This document shows, piece by piece, positions 35,701 through 44,081 of a DNA stretch of 64,000 nucleotides. Source of the stretch: Plesiocystis pacifica SIR-1 (GTDB lineage Bacteria; Myxococcota_A; Polyangia; Nannocystales; Nannocystaceae); assembly GCF_000170895.1 (NCBI RefSeq), contig NZ_ABCS01000019.1:62001-126000 (forward strand), given 5' to 3'. Position 1 is the first letter of the stretch. Every line of letters starts with the position of its first letter. A model generated the notes under the pieces. The model saw only the letters and a program-made list of their open reading frames with translations. It did no database searches and was not told the DNA's origin. Position numbers and translations under genes: made by a program.

Positions 35701-37108
35701 CGCGCCGCCGCTCGCTGGCTCGGGCCTGGCGGCCAAACACGTGGTCGAGGAGCAGGCCCTGGACCGCGGTCGCCTCGACAGCCTCGGCCTGGGGCAAGAG
35801 CTCGGGGGCGTTGGTCAGGAACACCGGGCCCGCGTCGAGGCTGTCGGTGACCCGCCCGTGGGAGCCCCGGACGATCGAGGCGTCGAGGGGGATCAGGTCC
35901 AAGAGCGCGCGCTGGTTGAGCAGCTTCGAGCGCAGCAGCCACGAGGCGACGCGCAGCTGAGGCGCGCGCAGCTGCGGGTCCACGAACAGCTCGGCGGGGT
36001 CGTAGCCGGGCTTGCGGTGAATGTCGACGGTCCGCGCGTAGTCGGGCGCGCGCGCGTCGTCGAGCCACCAGTAGTAGCTGAACCATCGCTTCGCCTTGGA
36101 GATCGCCACGAGCTCGCCGGAGCGCGGGTGGTCGAGGCCCGCGGCGGCCTTGGTCGACGCGTCGAGGACCCGCTCGACGCCGTCGAGGCCCTCGAGCAGC
36201 GCGCGGACCTTGGCGACGTCCTCGGGGTCGCGGACGTAGACGTGGGCGACCTGGTGATCGGCCACGGCGAAGGCCCGGGACGCGCCGGCGTCGAAGTGCT
36301 CCTCGCCGATCTCCGTGCGCGTGGCGACGAGCCCCGCCGCACGCAGGGCGCGGTTGATGTGCACCGGGCCGTCGACGGCCGTGATCCCGTACTCCGAGAG
36401 GATCACCACCCGCAGCCCCGCCGCCTCGGCGGCGTCGAGGAGCTCGCCGCACACCGCGTCGATCTCGCGCAGGGCCGCGGCGGCCTCGGGCCCGTCGGGG
36501 CCAAAGCGCTGCAGGTCGTAGTCGAGGTGGGGCAGGTAGACGAGGTTGAGGCTGGGCTGGTGGCGGCGCTCGAGCTCGATGGCCGCCCGGGCGATCCACC
36601 GCGAGGACGAGATGTCCGCGCGCGGGCCCCAGAAGTTGAACAGCGGGAAGCTGCCCAGGCTCCGGGTCAGCTCCGCGCGCAGCGACCCGGGGGCGGTGTG
36701 GATGTCCGGGAGCTTGCGCCCGTCGGCGCGGTAGATGGGCCGCGGGGTCACGGCCCAGTCCACGCTCGCGTACATGTTGTACCACCAAAACAATTTGGCG
36801 CAGGTGAAGTCCCGGTCGCGGTCGCGGCCGAGCTCCCACAGCTTGGGGCCCTCGACCAGGGCGTTGGACTGGCGCCACAGCCAGACCTGGGCCAGGTCGC
36901 GGAAGTACCAGCCGTTGGCTACGCAGCCGTGCTGGCTGGGCAGGGCGCCGGTCACGAAGGTCGACTGCACCGAGCAGGTCAGGGCCGGGCAGATCGTGCG
37001 CAGCGGCAGGGCCCCGCCGGCCTCGGCGAAGGCCTGGAGCCGGGGCGTGTGCGGCCCGAGCAGGGCCTTGGTCAGGCCCACGACGTTGAGGACGAGGGTG
37101 CGCTGCAT
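35690..37108 (-). CDS. eboF: EboF-type phosphodiesterase/nucleotide pyrophosphatase
   Basis: A 472-residue alkaline phosphatase superfamily protein of the type I phosphodiesterase/nucleotide pyrophosphatase kind. The N-terminal LVLNVVGLTKALLG, the nucleophile region CPALTCSVQSTFVTGALPSQHG (Thr in SVQSTFVTG), YLPHLDYDLQRFGPDG, VVILSEYGI and AVADHQVAHVY supply the usual metal ligands. It is the last of six ebo genes and starts six bases after eboB. In cyanobacteria the ebo cluster is needed for moving a scytonemin precursor to the periplasm; EboF's reaction is not known. No signal peptide is visible. The ATG at 37106-37108 is used because the frame further upstream is antisense reading of eboB. 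Confidence 0.88.
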   Translation of the reverse strand: MQRTLVLNVVGLTKALLGPHTPRLQAFAEAGGALPLRTICPALTCSVQSTFVTGALPSQHGCVANGWYFRDLAQVWLWRQSNALVEGPKLWELGRDRDRDFTCAKLFWWYNMYASVDWAVTPRPIYRADGRKLPDIHTAPGSLRAELTRSLGSFPLFNFWGPRADISSSRWIARAAIELERRHQPSLNLVYLPHLDYDLQRFGPDGPEAAAALREIDAVCGELLDAAEAAGLRVVILSEYGITAVDGPVHINRALRAAGLVATRTEIGEEHFDAGASRAFAVADHQVAHVYVRDPEDVAKVRALLEGLDGVERVLDASTKAAAGLDHPRSGELVAISKAKRWFSYYWWLDDARAPDYARTVDIHRKPGYDPAELFVDPQLRAPQLRVASWLLRSKLLNQRALLDLIPLDASIVRGSHGRVTDSLDAGPVFLTNAPELLPQAEAVEATAVQGLLLDHVFGRQARASERRRDAS

Positions 37109-37113
37109 GGGAC

Positions 37114-38004
37114 TCACGCCAGGTTGTCGACGCGCGGGGCCTGGCCGCGCAGCACGGAGTTGCCCTCGAACAGCACGCGCTGGTCGATGCTCGGGGTGGT
37201 CGCGACCTCGCGCAGGTCGAGGCGGCCGCTCTGGGCGTAGAAGCGGACCGGGTTGTTCCAGCAGACCTCGGCGATGGCGTCCTCGCCGAAGCCCGCCGCG
37301 CGCATGGCATCGGCGGTCTTGGGCACGGCGAGGGGGTCGCTGACGCCCCAGTCCGCCGAGCTGTTGACCATGATCCGCTCGGTCCCGTACTTGCGGATCA
37401 GCTCGACCATGCGCTCCGAGCTCATCTTGGTCTCGGGGTAGATCGTGTGCCCCGCCCACGCCCCCGACGCGAGCACGGCCTCGATGGTCTCCTCGGTGTT
37501 GTGGTCGACCAGGGCCAGCTCCATGGGGAAGTTCAGCCGGCGCAGGAGCTCGAGGGTGCGCAGGGTGCCCGCGAGCTTGTCGCGGTGCGGGGTGTGGATG
37601 AGCGCGGGCAGCTCGTACTCCATGGCCATGCGCAGCTGGATCTCGAAGCAGCGCTCCTCGCCCTCGGTCATGTCGTCGTAGCCGATCTCGCCGACGCCGA
37701 GCACGGTCTCCTTCTCGAGGTAGATGGGCAGCAGGTCGAGGACCCCGTCGGCCAGCGCGGCGTGGTTGGACTCCTTGGAGTTGAGGCCCATGGTGCAGTA
37801 GTGGCGGATGCCGAACTGGCTGGCCCGAAAGCGCTCCCAGCCGACGAGGGACAGGAAGTAGTCCTCGAAGGAGCCGACGTGGGTGCGCGGCTGGCCGAGC
37901 CAAAAGGCGGGCTCGATGACCGCGGTGATGCCCGCGGCGGCCATCGCCTGGTAGTCGTCGGTGGTCCGCGAGCTCATGTGGATGTGGGGATCGAAGTACT
38001 GCAT
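37114..38004 (-). CDS. eboB: EboB, TatD-like metal-dependent hydrolase
   Basis: A 296-residue TIM-barrel hydrolase of the amidohydrolase superfamily. The metal motif FDPHIHMSSRTTDDY opens the protein; further landmarks are GVGEIGYDDMTEGE, LIHTPHRDKLAG, ALVDHNTEET and MVNSSADWGVSDP, giving the expected His/Glu/His/His/Asp set. The wording follows EboB proteins more closely than TatD nucleases. Its substrate is not known. It lies 43 bases after eboA and six before eboF on the same strand. ATG start at 38002-38004 directly precedes the conserved metal motif, and no signal peptide is present. Confidence 0.9.
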   Translation of the reverse strand: MQYFDPHIHMSSRTTDDYQAMAAAGITAVIEPAFWLGQPRTHVGSFEDYFLSLVGWERFRASQFGIRHYCTMGLNSKESNHAALADGVLDLLPIYLEKETVLGVGEIGYDDMTEGEERCFEIQLRMAMEYELPALIHTPHRDKLAGTLRTLELLRRLNFPMELALVDHNTEETIEAVLASGAWAGHTIYPETKMSSERMVELIRKYGTERIMVNSSADWGVSDPLAVPKTADAMRAAGFGEDAIAEVCWNNPVRFYAQSGRLDLREVATTPSIDQRVLFEGNSVLRGQAPRVDNLA

Positions 38005-38047
38005 GGGTCGTGTCCGGTGGGTGGGTGTATTGCTTGGTGGTGGAGCT

Positions 38048-38767
38048 TTAGATGGCTTCGGCGCGTTGCTGGGCGAGGGCGAGGACTTCCTCGACCCCCG
38101 CGGGCACGCTGCGGTGGGCCGCGGCGCGCTCGCTCGCGTAGCTGTGGACCATGCGCGCGAGCTCGTCGGTGGCGCGCGCGGCCAGGCCGCGGATGCGCGC
38201 CACGGGCAGGCCGAGGAACACGGCCTTGAGCACGAGCTGGTTGAAGTTCAGGGCGGGGAAGCGCGCGGCGGGGAAGGGGTTGTCGAGGGCGAGGGCGGCG
38301 AACACCGGGGTCGCGTTGGTGCGGCTGGCCTCGATCGCCGCGTCCACGAGGCCCTCGCCGTGGGGCAGCAGGGGCAGCGCGCGCAGCAGGCTCTCTTGCT
38401 CGCTCAGCCCGCCGCTGCGCAGCAGCTTGGCGTAGCAGTCCGCGACCTGCGTCGCGCTCGCGCCTTCGAAGGCCTCGCGCACGAGGGCCGCGCGGCCGAG
38501 GTCGACGAGCCGCCACGCCTCGCTGGGGAAGGGAGACAGGGGGAGGGGCAGGGGCGCCTCGAGGGTGTCCGCGGGCAGCTGCACGCCGCCGAGCATGCGA
38601 CCCGAGCGGGCCATGGCCACGCGCAGGGGCGTGTCGGCGGGGAGCGCGAGGGTCCGGAGCCGGCCGAGGCTGCGGCTCAGCCAGGCGTGGGCGGGGTGCC
38701 CGGCATGGACCGCGACGAGGGCCGCGGCGAATTCCGAGAGGGCGTGGGTGTCGAGGGGCGTGGTCAT
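38048..38767 (-). CDS. eboA: EboA domain protein
   Basis: A 239-residue protein, all-helical in appearance. The family-specific part is near the C-terminus: EASRTNATPVFAALALDNPF, then FNQLVLKAVFLGLPVARIRG and TDELARMVHSYASERAAAHR, which match the EboA pattern (RTN..PVFEAIA.ENPYP, WNQM.LKALF, RRAN.ELARML.DYAHERWAAGR). Molecular role unknown; genetic work in Nostoc places the ebo genes in precursor export. Located between eboC (24 bases upstream) and eboB (43 bases downstream), same strand. The start is the ATG at 38765-38767. Confidence 0.88.
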   Translation of the reverse strand: MTTPLDTHALSEFAAALVAVHAGHPAHAWLSRSLGRLRTLALPADTPLRVAMARSGRMLGGVQLPADTLEAPLPLPLSPFPSEAWRLVDLGRAALVREAFEGASATQVADCYAKLLRSGGLSEQESLLRALPLLPHGEGLVDAAIEASRTNATPVFAALALDNPFPAARFPALNFNQLVLKAVFLGLPVARIRGLAARATDELARMVHSYASERAAAHRSVPAGVEEVLALAQQRAEAI

Positions 38768-38791
38768 GGGAGGGTTCCTTGGGCTGCGCGC

Positions 38792-39664
38792 TCAGGTCCC
38801 CGAGACCAGGCGCTGGAGGGCGAGGGTGGCCATGAACGCGGCCAGGGCTCCGAGGGCCATGGGCAGGCCCACGCCGGTCCCCGCGACCGACGCGAGGGCG
38901 AGGGCGTCGACCCACGCGATGCCGGCGATCAGCGCGATCACGCCGCTGCGGATCGAGCCCGGCCGCTGGCCCCGGACCAGGCGCAGGGCTCGGGCGAGCC
39001 ACAGCCCAAAGCCGACGACGAGGGCCACGCCGAGGGGGCCCTGGAGGAAGACCGAGCCGTAGACCGCGAGGGGTCCGGCGACGCCGACCAGCGGACCGAC
39101 GCGGACCAGCGCGCTCGAGTCCTCGTAGCGCGCGGCGTAGGTCAACCCGAGCACGTAGCCCGCGAGCACGAGGGCGCCGAGGCCCAGGGCGCCGATCGAG
39201 CCCGGATCCGTGGCTGTCCCCGCGGCCGCCCCCGCGCACGCGTAGAGGCCCACGCGGCACATCGCCATGAGCACGGGCGCTGCGGGGTTGCCCTTGTGGT
39301 TGCGGTTGTAGAGCACGATGAAGGCGACGGTGGCCAGGGCCGCGAGCAGCACCGCGAGGCCGAGCTGCCAGGCCAGCCACAGGCCCCCGGCGATCAGCGC
39401 CGCGGCCCAGCGCAGGACCTCGTCGCGCTCGACCTCGCCGGCGGGGATCGGCCGCTCGGGCCGCTCGCGCAGGTCGTACTCGACGTCGAACACGTCGTTG
39501 AGGAACATGCCGCCGATGTAGAAGGCCGAGCCCATCAGGCCGAGCAGCACGAGGGGGCGGGGCGCGAGCTGTCCCCCGGCGAGGACGTAGCCGGCGAGCA
39601 CGTTGCTCCACACCGTGGGCAGGTTCGAGACCCGGCCGAGCTTCGAGGCGGTGGACAGTTTCAT
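38792..39664 (-). CDS. eboC: EboC, UbiA-type prenyltransferase
   Basis: A 290-residue membrane protein of the UbiA superfamily with eight or nine helices. The first Asp-rich motif is NDVFDVEYD (N-D-x-x-D-x-x-x-D) and a second is reduced to LYNRNHKGN, as in EboC proteins. It starts MKLSTASKLGRVSNLPTVWS at the ATG 39662-39664. In the sequence as given this frame is also open upstream into eboE, so a gene caller would join them into one 708-residue product. The eboE text near 39741-39744 shows why this is probably an artefact of one extra base. The prenyl acceptor is unknown. Confidence 0.85.
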   Translation of the reverse strand: MKLSTASKLGRVSNLPTVWSNVLAGYVLAGGQLAPRPLVLLGLMGSAFYIGGMFLNDVFDVEYDLRERPERPIPAGEVERDEVLRWAAALIAGGLWLAWQLGLAVLLAALATVAFIVLYNRNHKGNPAAPVLMAMCRVGLYACAGAAAGTATDPGSIGALGLGALVLAGYVLGLTYAARYEDSSALVRVGPLVGVAGPLAVYGSVFLQGPLGVALVVGFGLWLARALRLVRGQRPGSIRSGVIALIAGIAWVDALALASVAGTGVGLPMALGALAAFMATLALQRLVSGT

Positions 39665-40918
39665 GGCGTGGGGGCTCCGGCGCGGGCGGTGTTCGGGGAG
39701 TGGGTGCGGGGCCGGGCGAGGGCGAGGGCGAGCTCGAGCTCCCCGGGCGATGCTCTGGTCCAGGGGCTGCGCGCGCAGCCGCGGCGGCAGCACCTCCCAG
39801 GTGTAGGTCTCGACCTCGAAGTGCCGGCACCCGCCGCGCTCGAGGGCGCAGTCGATGACCTCGGGCAGCGAGGCGGCGGTGCTGCCCAGGGGCCCGAAGC
39901 CGGCCTCGAAGATCGGCACGTGCACGTGGGCGCGCCACTGCGCGGGCGCGTGCTCGCCCGCGGCTCGGGACCGGACCGCGTCGTGGATGTCGAGGAAGCG
40001 GTGCAGCTGGTCGTCGCGATCGCGGGCGACGACCTGGTGGAGGTAGACCGGATCGGCGAAGGCCTCGAGGGCCTCGACGGCCGCGTCGTCGACGGGGTCG
40101 AGGACCAGCGCCGCCGAGATCTGGACCTTGGCCAGGCGCAGCCCCGCGTCGGCGATGGCGCGGATCGACGCCCGCGGATCTTCGAACTCGACCGCCGCGT
40201 GGCAGGCGTCAAAGCACACGCCCACGTGGGCGCGCAGGGCCTCCCCGGCGGCGGCGCGGGACAGGCCGGTCATCGCCGCGAAGCGAGCCCGGGCCGTTGG
40301 AGCTCGGAGCTCGTCGCGGAGGAAGGCGACGAGCTCGGCCGTGGTCTCGAACATGCAGGAAGGCTCGGGCTCGAGGGCGAGGGTGATGTGGGGTCCGCCC
40401 GCCTGACGCCGACGCCACAGATCGGCCGCGGCGCTCAGCAAGCCGGCGACGACCTCGGCCCGGGCTTGGGCGCCGCGGGTCTCGGGGCGAAAGCCTCCGG
40501 GCACCGTGCTGATCGAGCCCTCGACTCCGGGCGGGAGCAGAGCGCCGAGGATCGCCGCGAGCTGGGCGGTGTAGCGGGCCCGGGCCGGCTCGCGCCAGTC
40601 GGGGCGGTAGACGGCCTGCTTGACCGCGCGGCCGTGGAAGGGCCCGTAGGGGAAGCCGTTGATGGTGAACACGTAGAGGCCGCGCTCGGCGAGCTCCCGG
40701 GCAAAGGCTGGGAGCGCGGCCGGGTCGGCGAGCAGCTCGGCGGCGGCGCGGGCCGACAGGCGCAGGCCGACGCCGAAGGGCTCGCTCGATCGGCCGAGGG
40801 CGCCGCGGACCGCCGGCACGCGCTCGAGCACGGCGCGGCGGACCTCCGCCCAGCGCTCGCCCGGGTGGATGTTGGTGCAGTAGGTCCAGTGCGCCTGGGG
40901 CCGGGAGGGGAGCCGCAT
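39661..40918 (-). CDS. eboE: EboE, xylose-isomerase-like TIM barrel (frameshifted or fused to eboC)
   Basis: TIM-barrel protein of the sugar isomerase/AP endonuclease superfamily: WTYCTNIHPGERW, VFTINGFPYGPFHG, LALEPEPSCMFETT, VGVCFDACHAAVEF, HVHVPIFEAGFGPLGST and HFEVETYTWEVLPP follow EboE. The conserved end expected after QSIAR is RELELALAL. Here a run of four C on the plus strand (39741-39744) makes [12 protein letters not shown] instead and leaves the frame open into eboC. With three C the frame gives RELELALALARPR and stops at TGA 39661-39663 in an ATGA overlap with eboC. So one extra base (sequencing error or true mutation) is likely. Start ATG at 40916-40918, one base after the eboD stop. 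Confidence 0.85.
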
Positions 40919-40919
40919 C

Positions 40920-42143
40920 TCAGCCCGCCCGCTCCATGCGCAGCCCGGCGATGGCTCCGGCCATGTGGTCGCGGTCGACCTGGTGGACCTCCACGCCCAC
41001 GCCCAGGGCGCGCAGCATGGTCACGGTCAGCTCGCCGCCGAGGTGCTCGCGGAACTCCTCGAGGCCGTCGAGGACCTCGAGGCCGCCCGAGGGGCCGCGG
41101 CGATTGAGGGCCGGGTGCCACAGCGGCAGCCCGATCGCCGCCAGGGTGCGCTCGACCCGGGCCGCGTCCTCGGGGGCGAGCAGGCCCACGCGCGCCGAGT
41201 AGCGGCAGTCGATCGCGATCCCGATCGACACCGCCTCGCCGTGCACGAGCCCGTGGGCGCTGAGGACCTCGAGCTTGTGCGCCGCCCAGTGGCCAAAGTC
41301 GAGGGGCCGGGCGCTGCCGTACTCGAAGGCGTCGCCGCTGTCGCGGATGTGGGCGAGGTGAAGCTCGGCGCAGCGCTGGATCATGTGGCGCGTCGCCCGG
41401 GACTCACCGGAGGCGAGGGCGTCCGCGTCGGCCTCGAGCTTCAGGAAGAACTCGCGGTCGCGGATCAGCGCGACCTTGACGGCCTCGGCGATCCCCGCCG
41501 TGCGGTCCCGCGTTTTGAGCGTGGAGATGAAGGCCGCGTCGTTGATCACGGCGAAGGGCGGGGCGAAGCAGCCCAGGGCGTTCTTGCTCCCGAAGCGGTT
41601 GACGCCGTTTTTGACCCCGACGCCCGCGTCGTTTTGGGCGAGCACCGTGGTCGGCACGCGCACGACCCGGAGCCCGCGGTGGGCGATGGCTGCGGCGTAG
41701 CCGACGGCGTCGAGGACCGCGCCGCCGCCGATGATCAGCACGCAGGCGTGCCGGTCGAGGCGCAGGGCGAAGAAGCGGCGCAGCAGAGCCTCGACGAGGA
41801 CCGGGTCGTTCTTGGCCGGCTCGCCCCCGGGGACGATCAAGGGCGAGTCGACGAGCTCGAGGGTGTCGGCGTGCGTCGAGCAGTAGCGGTGGATGGCCTC
41901 GTGGAGCCCGGGCCAGGCCGTCGCGACGCCGCCGTCGATGACCACCGAGACCCGGTGGCGCCGGCCCGGCTCGCGGCGGGCGACGGCCTCGACGAGGGCG
42001 CGGTTGCCCGGCGCGAACATGGCCTCGGTGAACGAGACGGGATAGTCGAAGTCGACGGCGAAGCGTTGATCCACGCCGGCCGCCGCGCGGGCGGGGCTGC
42101 GGCGAGCGCGGGCGAGGGGAGTGGGCGAGGGCGTGGGCAGCAT
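40920..42143 (-). CDS. eboD: EboD, 3-dehydroquinate synthase-like enzyme
   Basis: A 407-residue member of the sugar phosphate cyclase family (DHQ synthase, aminodehydroquinate synthase, EEV synthase). Landmarks are VDFDYPVSFTEAMF, LIIGGGAVLDAVGYAAAIAH for NAD, RVPTTVLAQNDAGVGVKNGV with the metal and phosphate ligands, GIAEAVKVALI, RPLDFGHWAAHKLE and VHGEAVSIGIAID. These follow EboD. In the canonical clusters eboD lies among genes for export of an indole-alkaloid or terpenoid precursor; its substrate is unknown. It is first in the local transcript, with a 284-base upstream region that contains repeated GGAGTGTTC(G/A)CA elements. ATG start at 42141-42143. Confidence 0.92.
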   Translation of the reverse strand: MLPTPSPTPLARARRSPARAAAGVDQRFAVDFDYPVSFTEAMFAPGNRALVEAVARREPGRRHRVSVVIDGGVATAWPGLHEAIHRYCSTHADTLELVDSPLIVPGGEPAKNDPVLVEALLRRFFALRLDRHACVLIIGGGAVLDAVGYAAAIAHRGLRVVRVPTTVLAQNDAGVGVKNGVNRFGSKNALGCFAPPFAVINDAAFISTLKTRDRTAGIAEAVKVALIRDREFFLKLEADADALASGESRATRHMIQRCAELHLAHIRDSGDAFEYGSARPLDFGHWAAHKLEVLSAHGLVHGEAVSIGIAIDCRYSARVGLLAPEDAARVERTLAAIGLPLWHPALNRRGPSGGLEVLDGLEEFREHLGGELTVTMLRALGVGVEVHQVDRDHMAGAIAGLRMERAG

Positions 42144-42427
42144 GGATTGTCTCGGTGTCAGCGGCCTGTGCGAGCGTGAGGCCGTGGGGCGAAGCTCCCC
42201 AGCACCTCGGGGAGTGTTCGCAATGGAGTGTTCACAGTTGGAGTCACGACCCCAGGCAGTTTTTTTCAGCGCACTCCCATCTTTGCGATGGGCTCAAATC
42301 GGCCTCGTGACGTCGTTAGCTCCAAAATGGCGCCGCTTCGAGGTGGCGCGAGCTGACGTAACCGCATTACGCACGGATCCGAATCGGTCCTCGGCGGTGA
42401 AGGCTATGCGTTCAATGTCATCTTGGA
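42144..42427. other. Divergent promoter region of the ebo cluster and a membrane-protein gene
   Basis: About 284 bases, more AT-rich than its surroundings, between divergent starts. It contains the direct repeats at 42211-42236, a run of seven T at 42260-42266 and a weak hairpin CCCATC/GATGGG at 42276-42292. No coding region is seen. Confidence 0.5.
42211..42236. promoter_or_regulatory. Direct repeats upstream of eboD, candidate operator
   Basis: GGAGTGTTCGCA (42211-42222) and GGAGTGTTCACA (42225-42236) repeat at a 14-base period, with a third partial TGGAGTCAC directly after. They lie 68-93 bases upstream of the eboD start, where a regulator of the ebo transcript could bind. No regulator gene is adjacent. 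Confidence 0.35.
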
Positions 42428-42943
42428 ATGACCACGCAGCCCGACGACCCCATGGAGCCCCGCCCGCCCTTCTTCCATTTCTACGAGCGCCGCCGCGACC
42501 TGCGGGAGGAGCTCTCCCTCGCGGCGCTGAGCTTCGTCCTCGCCAAGGCCGTGTCCGCGAGCGTCGGGCCGTTCGAGCCGGCGCGCGTCGGCCTCCTCGC
42601 CGTGGGCCTCGTCCCCTTCCTGAGCTACGCCTGGATCGCCATCCAGAGCGTCCGCGGGAGCCTCGGCCCCCAGCGCTGGAAGAGCCCGCAGGCCAAGGCC
42701 AGGCATCAGCTCGAGGAGCTCGCCCAGTTCGGCGTCCGCGTGTTCGTGGCCCACTACGCCGGGTTGCAGCTGGCCGGCCACGTTGGCGCCCACGAGGGCC
42801 TCGCCGCCCAGCTCCTCCCCTTACTGATCTACGCGCTGCAGGCCAAGGCCTACCACGACATGCACGTGGTCCAGCACCTGCGCGGCCACGCGCTGGGGCC
42901 TGCAGACCGGGACCTCGCGGCGCGCTGTCGCTCCCTCGATTGA
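42428..42943 (+). CDS. Small membrane protein of unknown function
   Basis: A 171-residue protein with coding bias and no recognised family. After a polar N-terminus (FFHFYERRRDLREE) there are hydrophobic segments LSLAALSFVLAKAVSASV, VGLLAVGLVPFLSYAWIAI and, near the C-terminus, LAAQLLPLLIYALQA, which suggests three or four membrane passes, with the middle loop WKSPQAKARHQLEELAQ being amphipathic. It ends with a polar tail containing YHDMHVVQHLRGH. It is divergent from the ebo cluster and 78 bases before the aldo/keto reductase gene on the same strand. No link with either is shown. Confidence 0.65.
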   Translation: MTTQPDDPMEPRPPFFHFYERRRDLREELSLAALSFVLAKAVSASVGPFEPARVGLLAVGLVPFLSYAWIAIQSVRGSLGPQRWKSPQAKARHQLEELAQFGVRVFVAHYAGLQLAGHVGAHEGLAAQLLPLLIYALQAKAYHDMHVVQHLRGHALGPADRDLAARCRSLD

Positions 42944-43021
42944 GCGCTTCGGGGGACAATCACGGCCGACCAAACGGGGAGGTCGCGCGCCTGCGCCCCG
43001 TGGACCTATGCTGCGCCCACC

Positions 43022-44080
43022 ATGACCGAGCTGCGCTATCGACTGTTGGGGAAATCGGGCCTGCGCGTGTCCGAGATCTGCCTTGGGACCATGAGCTTCG
43101 GGACCCAGTGGGGCTTTGGGGCCGACGAGGCGACGAGCCACCAGGTCCTCGACGCCTTCGCCGGGGCGGGCGGCAACTTCTACGACACGGCGAACAAGTA
43201 CCACGGCGGCGAGACCGAGGAGATCCTCGGCAACTGGTTGGAGGCCGGCGGCTCGTCCCGTCGCGATCGCAGCGTGGTCGCGACCAAGTACACCCTGGCC
43301 ATGGATCACAGCGATCCCAACTCGGCCGGCAACAGCCGCAAGAACATGGCCCTGGCCGTGGAGGCGAGCCTCGAGCGGCTGCAGACCGACTACATCGACC
43401 TGCTGTGGGTCCACGCCTGGGACCGCTACACCCCCTACGAGGAGACCATGCGCGCCCTCGACGACCTGGTCCGCGCGGGCAAGGTGCTCTACGTCGGCAT
43501 CAGCGACGCGCCGGCCTGGGTCGTCTCGGCCGCCAACGTCAAGGCCGAGCTCAGCAACTGGACCCCCTTCGTCGGCCTGCAGATCGAGTACAGCCTGCTC
43601 CAGCGCACCCCCGAGCGCGACCTGCTGCCGATGGCCGAGCACTTCGGCCTGTCCGTGGTCGCGTGGGCGCCCCTGGGCGCGGGGGTGCTGACCGGCAAGT
43701 ACACCCGCGGCGACGGGGGCGGCGGCGACTCCCTGCGCAAGGCGGCCAACGAGGCCCGCGGCCGGACCAGCGAGCGCAAGCTGGCCGTCGCGCGCACCGT
43801 CGACGCCGTCGCCGACGAGCTCGGCGTGACCTCGGCCCAGGTCGCCCTCGCCTGGGTCCGCGCCCAGGGCTACGGCTTCTTGCCCATCGTCGGCTCGCGC
43901 AAGGTCGCGCAGATCGAGGACTGCATCGGCGCGGTCACGGTCGAGCTGAACGCCGAGCAGCTCGCCAAGCTCGACGAGGTCAGCAAGATCAACCTCGGCT
44001 TCCCCCACGACTTCCTCGCGGCGCCGCAGGTCCTCGACCTGGTCCACGGGGAGATCCGCACGCGCATCGACGGGCGCTGA
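43022..44080 (+). CDS. Aldo/keto reductase
   Basis: NADPH-dependent oxidoreductase of the AKR superfamily (TIM barrel, 352 residues). The catalytic tetrad is visible: Asp and Tyr in NFYDTANKYHGGE, Lys in SVVATKYTLAM and His in LLWVHAWDRYTPYEE. The cofactor-binding end is LPIVGSRKVAQIEDCIGA. The sequence resembles the YajO/PhpA-like and AKR9-type group of bacterial aldo/keto reductases. Physiological substrate unknown. ATG start at 43022. The next gene starts one base after its stop, so the two are probably translated from one transcript. Confidence 0.92.
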   Translation: MTELRYRLLGKSGLRVSEICLGTMSFGTQWGFGADEATSHQVLDAFAGAGGNFYDTANKYHGGETEEILGNWLEAGGSSRRDRSVVATKYTLAMDHSDPNSAGNSRKNMALAVEASLERLQTDYIDLLWVHAWDRYTPYEETMRALDDLVRAGKVLYVGISDAPAWVVSAANVKAELSNWTPFVGLQIEYSLLQRTPERDLLPMAEHFGLSVVAWAPLGAGVLTGKYTRGDGGGGDSLRKAANEARGRTSERKLAVARTVDAVADELGVTSAQVALAWVRAQGYGFLPIVGSRKVAQIEDCIGAVTVELNAEQLAKLDEVSKINLGFPHDFLAAPQVLDLVHGEIRTRIDGR

Positions 44081-44081
44081 G

